Shown here piece after piece: positions 22,927-30,973 of a stretch of 64,000 nucleotides of DNA (the stretch's first letter is position 1; the number at the start of each line of letters is the position of its first letter). The notes below the pieces were generated by a model. That model worked only from the letters and a program-made list of their open reading frames with translations, searched no databases and was not told the DNA's origin. This stretch comes from Leptospirales bacterium (lineage in GTDB: Bacteria; Spirochaetota; Leptospiria; Leptospirales; Leptonemataceae): the NCBI GenBank assembly GCA_019694685.1, contig JAIBBM010000011.1, positions 1 through 64,000 of the forward strand, written 5' to 3'. Both the position numbers and the translations under genes were made by a program.

Positions 22927-23553
22927 ATGAAAGATTCCATCCATAAAAAACCGCGGCAAAATCTCAGGGAACGCGCCAGAGCAATCAAGCCCTTCCGCTG
23001 CAAGAATCTCATCGCAGTGCTTGAGGAACCTGCGGATTACAAGAATGTGGGTACGGTCATTCGCAATGTCAATGCCCTCGGCGTTGAGAAGGCCTATGTA
23101 ATTGATTCCAGAAATCTGCTGCCCGGCGATTGGGCTGAAATGCGAGACAGAAAATCGCTGTCGGCCACTTCCGCCTCCGCAATCAAATGGAGCTTTGTCC
23201 GCACCTTCCAGAGTACAGACGAATGCATCGCGCATCTCAAGAAAAAGGGCTTCGTTTCTATGGCTACATCTCCACATCGTAAAGGCCGTGAGAACATTGT
23301 TCTCCACGAGGGAAACTACACAACGCCGGCAAAACTTGCGATCTGGTTTGGAAATGAATCCCAGGGCATCAGCGAGTTGGCCGTCGCGGCAAGTGTTGCG
23401 TGCATCAATATTCCAATGTTTGGTCTAATTGAAAGCCTGAATCTCGGAACCTCGACGGGAATCGTTTTGTATGAAGTAACGAAACAGCGCCGCGGTTACC
23501 AGAGCCAGTATAAAAGAGCGGGGAAACGCATGCCTATTCCAAAGAAACGTTAA
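22927..23553 (+). CDS. TrmH/SpoU-family RNA 2'-O-methyltransferase
   Basis: 208 residues. The SPOUT fold motifs are complete: motif 1 NVGTVIRNVNALGVEKAYVI (Asn40, Arg46 region), motif 2 LAIWFGNESQGISELAV and motif 3 CINIPMFGLIESLNLGTSTGIVLYE. It would transfer a methyl group from SAM to a ribose 2'-OH in tRNA, as TrmH does at Gm18. The N-terminal basic stretch (KKPRQNLRERARAIKP) could contact RNA. It is unusual as a mobile cassette; a housekeeping gene captured in the array is possible. The stop overlaps the next GTTAAGCG core. Confidence 0.93.
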   Translation: MKDSIHKKPRQNLRERARAIKPFRCKNLIAVLEEPADYKNVGTVIRNVNALGVEKAYVIDSRNLLPGDWAEMRDRKSLSATSASAIKWSFVRTFQSTDECIAHLKKKGFVSMATSPHRKGRENIVLHEGNYTTPAKLAIWFGNESQGISELAVAASVACINIPMFGLIESLNLGTSTGIVLYEVTKQRRGYQSQYKRAGKRMPIPKKR

Positions 23554-23556
23554 GCG
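23549..23556 (+). repeat. Junction right core (GTTAAGCG)
   Basis: The TAA at 23551-23553 of the methyltransferase gene is within this core (AAACGTTAAGCGCC). Confidence 0.5.
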
Positions 23557-23579
23557 CCATTGCATCCACAGGAGACAAC

Positions 23580-24071
23580 ATGAAAAGAATCTTTCACACA
23601 GTTCTGGCTTCAGCCGCTCTCGCTCTCGCTCACGGCATTCACGCAAGCGATGGCCAGGAACCAAAGAAACCTGTTTGCCCTTTGATATGGATCGGTTCCG
23701 ATGAAATGGAAGGGAACGGCAATTTCTTTTCTGCTCGACTCAAACTGGAAATAACCGGAACAGAAGGTGCCTTCCATGTGGAAGCCTGGAGATGTCACGG
23801 TGCCAGGGCGACCACACCCGAAGACTGCAGAGATCTTATTGTTCATTCAAAAGCTCTGGTTCGCGGACGCGTTTCTATAACCGGTCAGAAAGTGCGCTTT
23901 GCAGGTGAATCGGTCACGGAAGAAATCTTCTGGCCCGAAGGAATGGCCACGGGCAAGTACTGCCTGGACACGCTCGACGGAACCATCGAAGGAAGTCTTT
24001 TCAAAGCAGTTCATTCCGATCCATGCAACCCGTCCACTCGAGTGATTCTGAAAAGAGTAGATTGCACATAG
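23580..24071 (+). CDS. Exported protein, unknown function
   Basis: 163 residues with a cleavable signal peptide (MKRIFHTVLASAALALAHGIHASDG). The mature part has six cysteines (KKPVCPLIW, WRCHGA, EDCRDL, KYCLDT, DPCNPS, RVDCT), suggesting three disulphides in the periplasm. Pattern SARLKLEITGTEGAFHVEAW suggests an all-beta fold. I do not recognise the family. Ribosome binding site CAGGAGACAAC precedes ATG 23580. Confidence 0.6.
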   Translation: MKRIFHTVLASAALALAHGIHASDGQEPKKPVCPLIWIGSDEMEGNGNFFSARLKLEITGTEGAFHVEAWRCHGARATTPEDCRDLIVHSKALVRGRVSITGQKVRFAGESVTEEIFWPEGMATGKYCLDTLDGTIEGSLFKAVHSDPCNPSTRVILKRVDCT

Positions 24072-24135
24072 TGCGCTCCGGCGTGCGAATCAAACGACAC
24101 AGGATCAAAGAATATCCCAGAATCGGAGAAAATGA

Positions 24136-24849
24136 ATGATAAGATTTTCGATCATCTTGAGTAGTTTCCTTGCGCTAGCCTGCCAGTCATTCGTGCCGCG
24201 GCCGCCCCAACCAGAACCGCGTCTTGTTGCAGTGACTGGAACCGCGTCCGTCCGAAAGGCGCCTGATATCATCTATGTCGAAATCATGTCCTTCGCAGAA
24301 AGCACAGATCCGCGCGCCGCATTCGAGAGTGCGCTCAAAACATCTGACACGACAGTGGCTCATTTGAGAAACAGTTACAATCTGGCCACAGAGGATGTGG
24401 CCGTCGGGTCCCTTTCCATTTCTCCGGCTTACAAGACAATCAAGGGTGAGCGGACGGATATCATCGAAAAATACAAAGCGCAACTCCTACTTCATCTTTC
24501 CATCCGAAATTTCGCAGATGCTCCAAAGATTATTTCGGACGTGCTGAAACTCGGGATTGGCTCCGTGCAATCATTTCGATATGACATTGATCGCAGATCT
24601 GAGATAGTCCGAGCGGCGCAAGTTCTCGCCTTTGAAGACGCGCGAGCGAAAGCCCTTGCTCTGGCAAAAGCGGCTGGTTTTCGCAGCGTTTCCCTCATCA
24701 CAATTGAAATAGACAATAGCCGCGCGCATTTCTCCCTGAATGATTCTGTTCAAGGTTACACAGCACGCAACTTTGAATCATTTCAAATGGCAAAGGAAAC
24801 TCTTGACGTGGAAGCCCAGGTAACCTGTCGATTTGAAATGCTCCCGTAA
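24136..24849 (+). CDS. SIMPL-domain (DUF541) lipoprotein
   Basis: 237 residues. Signal MIRFSIILSSFLALACQSFV with lipobox ALAC. The mature part is one SIMPL domain: RLVAVTGTASVRKAPDIIYV at the start, TTVAHLRNSYNLATEDVAVG, then FRYDIDRRSEIVRAAQVLAF, EDARAKALALAKAAGF and a final VEAQVTCRFEM. SIMPL proteins form large periplasmic or membrane assemblies (as BP26 does) of unclear function. Ribosome binding site TCGGAGAAAATGA. Family call is secure. Confidence 0.9.
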   Translation: MIRFSIILSSFLALACQSFVPRPPQPEPRLVAVTGTASVRKAPDIIYVEIMSFAESTDPRAAFESALKTSDTTVAHLRNSYNLATEDVAVGSLSISPAYKTIKGERTDIIEKYKAQLLLHLSIRNFADAPKIISDVLKLGIGSVQSFRYDIDRRSEIVRAAQVLAFEDARAKALALAKAAGFRSVSLITIEIDNSRAHFSLNDSVQGYTARNFESFQMAKETLDVEAQVTCRFEMLP

Positions 24850-24876
24850 AATGGCCTCAGGATGCCGGAAACTAAC

Positions 24877-24884
24877 GTTATGCG
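24877..24884 (+). repeat. Junction right core
   Basis: ACTAACGTTATGCG; the CTAAC immediately before the core may be the remnant of the left arm (CTAAC/GTTAT). Its ATG (24880) is in frame with the next gene. Confidence 0.5.
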
Positions 24885-24897
24885 CAATTCAGACAAC

Positions 24898-25680
24898 ATG
24901 AGCATCGCACCTGATATTGTGAATACAGTGCAAAATCGACTGACTTCCATTGAAGTCGAGCACAACGTCGAAATCCTTTTCGCCATCGAGTCCGGTTCTC
25001 GTGCATGGGGATTTGCGTCGGAAGATAGCGACTACGATGTACGATTCATTTATCGCCACCCCATTCCGTGGTATCTGAACATACTTCCGAAGAGAGACGT
25101 GATTGAATATCCGATCGTCGACATCATGGACTACAGCGGCTGGGATCTTCGTAAGGCCTTCTTCCTTGCAAACAAGTCTAACCCTGTGCTTTTCGAATGG
25201 CTGCAATCACCGATCGTGTATCGCAAGAATGATCGCTTCTTTGATAGCTTCTTTCCCGCAGCTATGGCCTACTTCAGCCCGATTTCCACAGTCTATCATT
25301 ACCTGCACATGGCGACGAACAACTATCGCGAATACCTGAAGCGCGATATGGTGAAACTCAAGAAATATTTCTATGTGATGAGGCCCATCTTCTCGTGTAT
25401 GTGGGTAGAAGAACGGCAAACCGTTCCTCCCATGGAGTTCGACGTTTTGCGCGCCGCTGTAGTGAAGGACGCAGTGCTCACGGAAATCATTGAAGATCTG
25501 CTCACGAAAAAGAAGAGCGGAACCGAACTGGGCCTCGCTCCTCAAATCCCGGAGCTAAACGCCTTTCTGGAAGAGCGCATTGCTCATTTTGAGTCAGTCT
25601 CCGCGGAATTCAATCCTGCCCAAAAACCAGACGCAGAACTTTTAAACAATAGCTTTCAGAGCATCCTGGGCTTACGGTAG
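24898..25680 (+). CDS. YcgL/COG3541-type nucleotidyltransferase
   Basis: 260 residues from ATG 24898; ATG 24880 in the junction core is an in-frame alternative. Nucleotidyltransferase motif SGSRAWGFASEDSDYDVRFI (residues 32-51) gives the GS helix and the metal-binding Asp45 and Asp47. The following KRDVIEYPIVDIMDYSGWDL and ANKSNPVLFEWLQSPIVY blocks are typical of this family. The substrate is unknown; related proteins are found near phage defence or cassette regions. No antitoxin partner is seen. Confidence 0.9.
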   Translation: MSIAPDIVNTVQNRLTSIEVEHNVEILFAIESGSRAWGFASEDSDYDVRFIYRHPIPWYLNILPKRDVIEYPIVDIMDYSGWDLRKAFFLANKSNPVLFEWLQSPIVYRKNDRFFDSFFPAAMAYFSPISTVYHYLHMATNNYREYLKRDMVKLKKYFYVMRPIFSCMWVEERQTVPPMEFDVLRAAVVKDAVLTEIIEDLLTKKKSGTELGLAPQIPELNAFLEERIAHFESVSAEFNPAQKPDAELLNNSFQSILGLR

Positions 25681-25698
25681 CAAAGAAGGAACAAATCA

Positions 25699-26082
25699 AT
25701 GCCCGAATTCATGCTCTATATTCGAAACGCAAAAGACGCAAAAAAGTCTCTTACAGAAGACCAGCACCTTGCGTTCATCAAACAATGCGAAACGTATATC
25801 GGCACGTTGAAGTCAAAGAATGCGCTGCTAGCCGCACAGCCTATTGTGCGCGAGGGAGTTGTTCTAAAAAAAACGGAGGGTGGCTGGAACGAGAAAGACA
25901 TCGCAGCCGATCAAGAAACTCAGGTGGGCTACTATCACATTCGCGCCGCAAGTCTGGAGGAAGCCATCCAAATTGCGAAAGAAAATCCTGAGTTTGACTA
26001 CGTCCCTTCTGCTACAATTGAAGTAAGACCTGTGAAGACAAAAGAAATGGAAACAGGATTTGTCTATCCAACAAACAGTTGA
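25699..26082 (+). CDS. YciI-like (YCII) protein
   Basis: 127 residues, a ferredoxin-like alpha-beta fold: MPEFMLYIRNAKDAKKSL, AAQPIVREGVVLKK, YYHIRAASLEEAIQIAKENP and SATIEVRPVK. This family is a common integron cassette product; enzymatic roles (hydrolase or dehydratase-like) are proposed for a few members only. Ribosome binding site AAGGAAC. The stop overlaps the TTG that could start the next gene, so coupled translation with the VOC protein is likely. Confidence 0.92.
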   Translation: MPEFMLYIRNAKDAKKSLTEDQHLAFIKQCETYIGTLKSKNALLAAQPIVREGVVLKKTEGGWNEKDIAADQETQVGYYHIRAASLEEAIQIAKENPEFDYVPSATIEVRPVKTKEMETGFVYPTNS

Positions 26083-26105
26083 TAGGTGCTACTCCTGACT
26101 TGAGA

Positions 26106-26564
26106 ATGGCAAACATGAAAGAAAGGTTGCTCCCGCGCATGCACAATGTTGGCATTGTAGTCGAATCTCTAGATAATGCCATTTCCTTTTTTACCGAACT
26201 TGGTCTCACACTCGAAGGCAGAGCCATGATCGAAGGAGAATGGGCCGGGCGAGTGACGGGGCTTCCTTCGCAGCAAGTCGAAATTGCAATGATGGTCACT
26301 CCCGATGGCCACAATCGCCTGGAACTCTCCAGATTTCTGAAACCAGCGGTGATCGCAGACCATAGAAATGCTCCGGTAAACTCTCTGGGTTATCTGCGCG
26401 TGATGTTCACAGTCGACAACCTGGACAACACTCTGACAAAACTCGAAAAGATTGGGTCTACTCTGGTGGGAGAAGTAGTTGATTACGAAAACATGTATCG
26501 GCTGTGCTATGTCCGTGGCCCTGAGGGAATCCTGATTGGACTGGCGGAAGAACTCCAGAAATAA
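26106..26564 (+). CDS. VOC/glyoxalase-family protein
   Basis: 152 residues from ATG 26106 (TTG 26079 and ATG 26115 are alternatives). Two VOC half-modules: MHNVGIVVESLDNAISFFTE / NRLELSRF and LGYLRVMFTVDNLDNTL / YVRGPEGILIGLAEEL. His and Glu residues of the second strand set are placed to bind a metal. Substrates of such proteins include methylglyoxal adducts, aromatic diols and antibiotics; none can be chosen here. Directly coupled to the YciI gene upstream. Confidence 0.93.
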   Translation: MANMKERLLPRMHNVGIVVESLDNAISFFTELGLTLEGRAMIEGEWAGRVTGLPSQQVEIAMMVTPDGHNRLELSRFLKPAVIADHRNAPVNSLGYLRVMFTVDNLDNTLTKLEKIGSTLVGEVVDYENMYRLCYVRGPEGILIGLAEELQK

Positions 26565-26573
26565 GAAAGCAAC

Positions 26574-26581
26574 GTTAAGCG
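26574..26581 (+). repeat. Junction right core (GTTAAGCG)
   Basis: AAGCAACGTTAAGCG ten bases after the VOC gene. Confidence 0.45.
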
Positions 26582-26628
26582 AAAATACGATACCGACTTG
26601 ACAGAACAAAAAGGTGCGCGGCGGCAAG

Positions 26629-26718
26629 ATGTATGGTAACTTTACAGTCCGGCCTCTCTTCAAAAGTATGAAGCCAGAGGAGCTCGCGCAGTTGAAAGCA
26701 CTTCTAGCAGAGCCGTGA
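26629..26718 (+). CDS. Very small ORF (29 residues)
   Basis: ATG 26629 (GTG 26614 in frame) encodes MYGNFTVRPLF followed by KSMKPEELAQLKALLAEP and TGA at 26716-26718. The amphipathic C-terminal helix looks protein-like, and the stop overlaps the GTG start of the next gene (GTGA), which argues for translation. It may be the tail of a decayed gene rather than an independent peptide. Confidence 0.35.
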   Translation: MYGNFTVRPLFKSMKPEELAQLKALLAEP

Positions 26719-27125
26719 GATTCTTTTCGATTGGACTCGTACTGATGTTCGCGCATTGCGCTACTACTCTCGCTTTGAGAGAACGCTGGAACGGAGAGAC
26801 TGTCACCAACTGGGAATACAATCCTCCTATCCAGGAGAAGATTCCTATTATCTACGGAGGTACTCGCATGGATCTTCGCCTGCTTACAGCATGGAAACCT
26901 CTTTTATGCCCGGTCCCCGAAGATTCTAAAACTCGCGGTCGACTCACGCACGAATGGGCTCCCGTCGCCGCCTGTGCGGGAACAATCGACATACTGCCCA
27001 GCTTTCTTCTGGATACTGTGCTTTTGCCTGTTACCATAATCTGGAGCCTGTTCGAAGCTCTAACTGAGAACGCGAAAACTCCTGCTACCGAATACTCAAG
27101 ACCGGAAAACCAATCCAGGGATTGA
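26715..27125 (+). CDS. YceK/YidQ-family lipoprotein
   Basis: 136 residues, GTG start at 26715. Signal MRFFSIGLVLMFAHCATTLA with lipobox cysteine 15. Family hallmarks: IPIIYGGTRMDLRLL (residues 43-57) and IDILPSFLLDTVLLPVTIIW (91-110), as in Escherichia coli YceK and YidQ. Function of the family is unknown. It is the second member in the window; the one at 9300 is more divergent. Confidence 0.82.
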   Translation: MRFFSIGLVLMFAHCATTLALRERWNGETVTNWEYNPPIQEKIPIIYGGTRMDLRLLTAWKPLLCPVPEDSKTRGRLTHEWAPVAACAGTIDILPSFLLDTVLLPVTIIWSLFEALTENAKTPATEYSRPENQSRD

Positions 27126-27244
27126 CCATGCCATTTGCACCCCGCTTGCGAAAGACATCCTTGTTTTTCTGGTCACGTAATTCTTCTCATCGGAGGAGCT
27201 CTTTCTGTTTGCGTCTTCTACCTGGCGACCGATTTTGGACCTCG

Positions 27245-28093
27245 ATGAAAGTAACCAGATGGACCATCTGCTTGATTGGCTTTTGCTCTTTCTGCTCATC
27301 TTTGTCTCCGGGTGGCCCCCCCGCGGAAATCACGGCCATTACTTACAATACGCACTACATGCAAAGAGGCGTGCCGGGGCTCATTCGGACTCTTTCGCCT
27401 TTGCAAGCAGATGTCATCGCAATGCAGGAAGTGCTCGTGCAAAATGGGCATGTTTCATCGCAGACCATTGCTCAACATCTTGGAATGAATCATGTTAGCA
27501 GTCTGCCATACGTAGCTTACGGGAACAGCCAGTGGGTTCTGACAATTCTAACGCGCTACCCCGTTCTCTATGTCGACCAGAGACTGCTCGGTGCAAATCG
27601 CCGCGCATTACGAGTGCTTCTTAATGTGAAAGGCCACAGAGTGAACTTCGTGACCATGCACCTCACGCCGTATACCAATGAACATCCACTCAAAGAAGCA
27701 AATCAAATAAGATCCGATTTGCGAAAGCGCGAAATCAAAGATCTGCTCGAGTGGATCGGAACCCCTCCCGATCCAGTTGTATTGCTCGGCGATTTCAACA
27801 TGCTTCGAGGTGCCGTGCGACTGTGGGGGCTAAACGAGTATTCGCTTGTTACTTCCGCAGGCTACACGGATGCGGACGGCGGCTTCCTTCCTACGAACTC
27901 AGACACGTTTCCCCTGGACGAGGAAGCAAAGCATCGCGCCGGCGAAAAGCTTCCGGAATTCCTCGTGCCCTCTGGCATCACCCTCGACTATGTATTCCTG
28001 GCTGGTAAAATCTCCGTCCTTTCTACAGATGTACTGAAATCGGACGCATCTGATCACTATCCTCTCCTTGCCAGGCTGCGAGTCGGTTACTAG
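27245..28093 (+). CDS. Endonuclease/exonuclease/phosphatase (EEP) family hydrolase, exported
   Basis: 282 residues from ATG 27245, with a signal-like N-terminus (MKVTRWTICLIGFCSFCSSL). EEP motifs: AITYNTHYM, MQEVLVQ (metal Glu), FVTMHLTPY, VVLLGDFNMLRG (catalytic Asp-Asn) and a final LDYVFLAGK / SDASDHYPLLARL (Asp-His). These proteins cleave phosphodiester bonds in nucleic acids, phospholipids or inositol phosphates; export makes a nuclease or sphingomyelinase-like role possible. The 120 bases before the start carry fragments of another membrane protein in two frames (LLIGGALSVCVFYLATDFGP), apparently a decayed gene. Confidence 0.9.
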   Translation: MKVTRWTICLIGFCSFCSSLSPGGPPAEITAITYNTHYMQRGVPGLIRTLSPLQADVIAMQEVLVQNGHVSSQTIAQHLGMNHVSSLPYVAYGNSQWVLTILTRYPVLYVDQRLLGANRRALRVLLNVKGHRVNFVTMHLTPYTNEHPLKEANQIRSDLRKREIKDLLEWIGTPPDPVVLLGDFNMLRGAVRLWGLNEYSLVTSAGYTDADGGFLPTNSDTFPLDEEAKHRAGEKLPEFLVPSGITLDYVFLAGKISVLSTDVLKSDASDHYPLLARLRVGY

Positions 28094-28100
28094 TTGCTAC

Positions 28101-28108
28101 GTTATGCG
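28101..28108 (+). repeat. Junction right core
   Basis: GTTACTAGTTGCTACGTTATGCG just after the stop at 28093; core GTTATGCG at 28101-28108. Confidence 0.5.
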
Positions 28109-28144
28109 GCAATGATTCTACAAAAGCAGGAAGAGTTGAGTCAC

Positions 28145-29503
28145 ATGAATAAATCCAGAATCGCAGTCATCGCATTGGTCGCGTTGATCATCCTTTGTGG
28201 AGCGGTACGACCAGATCGTTTGATTGCACTTGCGGCAGGTGCAGTCAGCCAGAATGTATGCTCGGGCACTTTTGTTTCAGGGCTCTCACCCGAAACAGTC
28301 TATGATCAGGAAATGCGCGCGGAAGGCGGCATGAGTCTGATCAACTGGGCGCTTGTTTATCAAGTGGATCAATCCGAGCGCACAGTGACTACCACTGTGT
28401 TTGGCCGATTCAAGACAAGGTCTCGCTTCCATGAAGGATCTGGTTGCCGCATCGAACACCCGGGCGAAATCCCTCTGGGCACTCTTTCGAAGACTGCGGT
28501 CGTTCCGCATCTGCCTGACATCGCGGGTGCCGAACCTGTGGCCCCGGTAAATCCCAAACTCGCAGAGGCAATGAGCGAAGCCTTCGCAGACAACAAAAAT
28601 GGTGCACCTCGTTTCACGCGCGCTGTCGTTGTCGTTCGCCAGGGCCGCATCGTTGGTGAACGGTACTCTCCTGGAATCGGACTGGATACTCCGCTCATCA
28701 GTCACTCCATCGCGAAATCAGTGTTAAACGCCATGATTGGAATTCTGGTGCGCGACGGAAAAATGCAAATCGATCAGAAAGTGAGCGCAAGTGCGTGGAA
28801 GACTCCAGTGACAGTGGACCAGCTTTTGCGAATGGATGGTGGTCTTCCCGTCGATGAAGGTCGCGGACCAGGACTCGCACAACGCATGTGGTTTCTAGAA
28901 AGAGATCAGGCTGCTTTCGCACAGTCCACACCACTCGATACGGATCCCGAAACAAAGTGGGCTTACAGCAATCTAAGCTATGCTGTACTTTCGCGCCTCG
29001 TGCGCGACGCGACAGGAGGATCGCCGGAGACAGTCTCCTCCTATATGCAGCGCGAACTTTTTGGCCCGCTCGGAATGCGAAATGCAACGATGGAGTTTGA
29101 CAGTACAGGATCTCCCATGGGATCCAATGCGATGTTTGCAAGTGCGCGCGATTGGGCTAGATTTGGTCTGCTCTATTTAAATGACGGCATGGCGGGAAAG
29201 AAAAGAATTCTTCCGGAAGGCTGGGTCTCTTATTCAAAACGCCGAACTCTCGATTCAGGTTATGGTGCCGGCTTCTGGTTAAACCAAACTGACTCTCCGA
29301 TTCCAGGATGGGGTACACCGTGGGGCATTCCGGGTGCGCCGCGTGATGCGTATATGGCCCGCGGCTATCTGGGTCAGTACATTGTGATTGTTCCTTCTGA
29401 ATCTCTCGTTGTAGTGCGACTCGGAGTGGACCGCGCCCGGGGTTCCGGCATCGACGGGATTGGATCGCTTGTGCAGAGTGTGATCGCCGCCCTTCATCGG
29501 TGA
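28145..29503 (+). CDS. Serine hydrolase, beta-lactamase class C / PBP4-like fold
   Basis: 452 residues from ATG 28145. Hydrophobic N-terminus (residues 6-20) as signal anchor. Nucleophile motif SIAK at 188-191 (SxxK), Tyr motif YSN at 274-276, and a late GYLGQYIVIVPSESLVVVRL segment where the third motif (HxG-like) is expected. FGPLGMRNATMEFD and ARDWARFGLLYLNDG are typical of the family. Related enzymes are esterases, peptidases or amide hydrolases; true cephalosporinase activity is less likely given the long N-terminal extension. Ribosome binding site AGGAAGAG. Independent of the class D enzyme at 17468. Confidence 0.92.
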   Translation: MNKSRIAVIALVALIILCGAVRPDRLIALAAGAVSQNVCSGTFVSGLSPETVYDQEMRAEGGMSLINWALVYQVDQSERTVTTTVFGRFKTRSRFHEGSGCRIEHPGEIPLGTLSKTAVVPHLPDIAGAEPVAPVNPKLAEAMSEAFADNKNGAPRFTRAVVVVRQGRIVGERYSPGIGLDTPLISHSIAKSVLNAMIGILVRDGKMQIDQKVSASAWKTPVTVDQLLRMDGGLPVDEGRGPGLAQRMWFLERDQAAFAQSTPLDTDPETKWAYSNLSYAVLSRLVRDATGGSPETVSSYMQRELFGPLGMRNATMEFDSTGSPMGSNAMFASARDWARFGLLYLNDGMAGKKRILPEGWVSYSKRRTLDSGYGAGFWLNQTDSPIPGWGTPWGIPGAPRDAYMARGYLGQYIVIVPSESLVVVRLGVDRARGSGIDGIGSLVQSVIAALHR

Positions 29504-29563
29504 TCCATTCGCAAACCGCCTGGAGTTTCTCGCATGGACGCAGCCGTAGACTAGAGACAAGAA

Positions 29564-30082
29564 ATGGAAGTGACAGATGGCAGACAATTCGCAGTCTACA
29601 TGCGCACTGTGCGCAAGCGAACTCTGGATGTAGTACAAAAAGTGCCGATCGATCGCAGCCAGTGGAGACTATCGCCAGATAGCATGTCTGTGGTGGATAT
29701 CATCCTTCATATTGCTTCCGTGGAACAAGCATTATGGGGATTGGACATGGCAACCGGAACACCCGGAAAACTCCGTGAATTTGAAAAAGATTCAATGAAT
29801 CTTTCAGATGCGATAGCCACCATGGCGAATGTGCGCAAAGGATCCTCTGAATTCTGGTCCTCTCTCACCACGACTCAACTTGAACAGGACATCCTGACTC
29901 CAACCGGACATTCTCTTCCGCTCAAGCGCTGGCTGGTGTTGGCCGCAGAACATGAAATTCACCATCGTTCGTTTATCCACGCATATCGCAAAATATGGGG
30001 ATTGGCATCTTCTCCCATCTATGGTCTGACGTTAGACGAACTTCGTCAACATCTTGAACCCAAACCCGCATCCGATTCATGA
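29564..30082 (+). CDS. DinB-family protein
   Basis: 172 residues, a four-helix DinB bundle. Metal ligands: HIASVEQALW (His49) and EHEIHHRSFI (His around 129 and 133). The NLSDAIATMANVRKGSSEFW helix and KRWLVLAAEHEIHH are typical. The family includes thiol-transferases and many cassette-borne proteins of unknown activity. It is one of three DinB-type genes in the window. Terminates 22 bases before a strong hairpin. Confidence 0.92.
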   Translation: MEVTDGRQFAVYMRTVRKRTLDVVQKVPIDRSQWRLSPDSMSVVDIILHIASVEQALWGLDMATGTPGKLREFEKDSMNLSDAIATMANVRKGSSEFWSSLTTTQLEQDILTPTGHSLPLKRWLVLAAEHEIHHRSFIHAYRKIWGLASSPIYGLTLDELRQHLEPKPASDS

Positions 30083-30104
30083 TCTGGCCAATGACCTGCT
30101 ACGT

Positions 30105-30147
30105 GTGCAACGCAGACCCTTTGCTTTCTCTACGGTCCGCGTTGCAC
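30105..30147. terminator. Strong hairpin between convergent genes
   Basis: GTGCAACGC (30105-30113) pairs perfectly with GCGTTGCAC (30139-30147); inside, ACC pairs with GGT after a two-base mismatch, leaving a pyrimidine-rich loop. It lies between the + DinB gene and the - OB-fold gene, so it may be a bidirectional terminator. There is no T-run. The imperfect stem could alternatively be a long attC-type structure. Confidence 0.5.
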
Positions 30148-30157
30148 GCAATGACAA

Positions 30158-30547
30158 TTAACGGCCCCCACGCCCCCAGACAGGCGCACCTGTTTCCGTG
30201 CGCAATTTAAGTGTCTGACTACCTTTCGTAACCTGTCGAGCGATGATTGCATTGCCTGTTCTGGACCCAATGACCGTAATTGAATCACCCTTCAGCACTT
30301 TGACCGATTGCTTCTCAAGGTAAAAGGTTGGTCCAAGCATCACCACGAGCGTTTCGTTGCCTGCGGACATGGCAAGATGTATGCCCTCCCGCATATCGCC
30401 GTGCGGTACTCTGGTAATTTCTGTCACTGTCCCGGATACCGTCACTTCTTTGGACGCATCATAATTCTTGCCCATGCCCGATCCTGGTTGTCCGTACAGG
30501 GAAAACGCAAACACCAGTGCAAGGATTGAATACAGATTCCTGTTCAT
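30158..30547 (-). CDS. Exported OB-fold-like protein
   Basis: 129 residues from ATG 30547, preceded on its strand by GGAGGTTAGG, a strong ribosome binding site. Signal peptide MNRNLYSILALVFAFSLYGQ. The mature domain (VTVSGTVTEITRVPHGDM, LVVMLGPTFYLEKQ, VLKGDSITVIGSRTGNAIIA, TLKLRTETGAPVWG) matches a small periplasmic beta-barrel family related to MamS-type and similar proteins. The binding partner is unknown. It is transcribed against the array and has its own intergenic space on both sides. Confidence 0.7.
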   Translation of the reverse strand: MNRNLYSILALVFAFSLYGQPGSGMGKNYDASKEVTVSGTVTEITRVPHGDMREGIHLAMSAGNETLVVMLGPTFYLEKQSVKVLKGDSITVIGSRTGNAIIARQVTKGSQTLKLRTETGAPVWGRGGR

Positions 30548-30650
30548 CCTAACCTCCATGACTTTTCGTCTTTATAATAAAAGCAGGAAGAACTGGCGCC
30601 AGCCCCGAGAAAGATCAGATATTACCCGTGATAATTATCAGGATTTCCTC

Positions 30651-30914
30651 ATGAACTACATCAAGCCTCTCATCGCCATCCTGGTTCTATCATTCGCGCG
30701 CTGTGGCTACGAAGACATTCCAAATCCGCGAACAGGAAAAACAGAGAGACAATACCAGCGAGAAAAGGATCAGCGAAATGCGCGCAAGCGAATCGAGTTC
30801 TGCACAATCACGGTTCTGGTCTGTCAGAGCATGACACCTCCGGGCGGCACCGCTCCGGGAGGGTGCAATTTCACCTTGTCTTATGTGTGCACGGACTATA
30901 CAAACACCATCTAA
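30651..30914 (+). CDS. Small cysteine-rich lipoprotein
   Basis: 87 residues from ATG 30651 after AGGATTTCCTC. Signal MNYIKPLIAILVLSFARCGY with lipobox-like FARC. The mature part has a charged helix (TERQYQREKDQRNARKR) and four later cysteines (FCTIT, LVCQS, GGCNF, YVCTD). No family known. Its TAA stop (30912-30914) lies in the TCTAAC core that starts the next repeat. Confidence 0.55.
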   Translation: MNYIKPLIAILVLSFARCGYEDIPNPRTGKTERQYQREKDQRNARKRIEFCTITVLVCQSMTPPGGTAPGGCNFTLSYVCTDYTNTI

Positions 30915-30973
30915 CGCAGGCAAATCTGACTGGACGAATTGAATGACCTGCTCTAACATAACACACGTTAGTC
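30910..30973 (+). repeat. attC-like site with two nested core pairs
   Basis: TCTAAC (30910-30915) and GTTAGTC (30967-30973) form the outer cores; inside, GCAGG (30916-30920) pairs with CCTGC (30947-30951). A second CTCTAAC follows CCTGC and again faces GTTAG across ataacacac. Length (64 bases), order of cores and overlap with the stop codon match integron attC architecture better than any other site here. Confidence 0.6.

Noticed and set aside
22927..23553. TrmH-family gene as an antibiotic-resistance (thiostrepton-type) methyltransferase
   Set aside because: The sequence supports only the SPOUT fold; nothing distinguishes a 23S rRNA resistance enzyme from a tRNA enzyme.
17468..29503. A beta-lactam resistance operon
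   Set aside because: The class D enzyme and the class C-like serine hydrolase are 10 kb apart in separate units, and no regulator (BlaR/AmpR type) is present.
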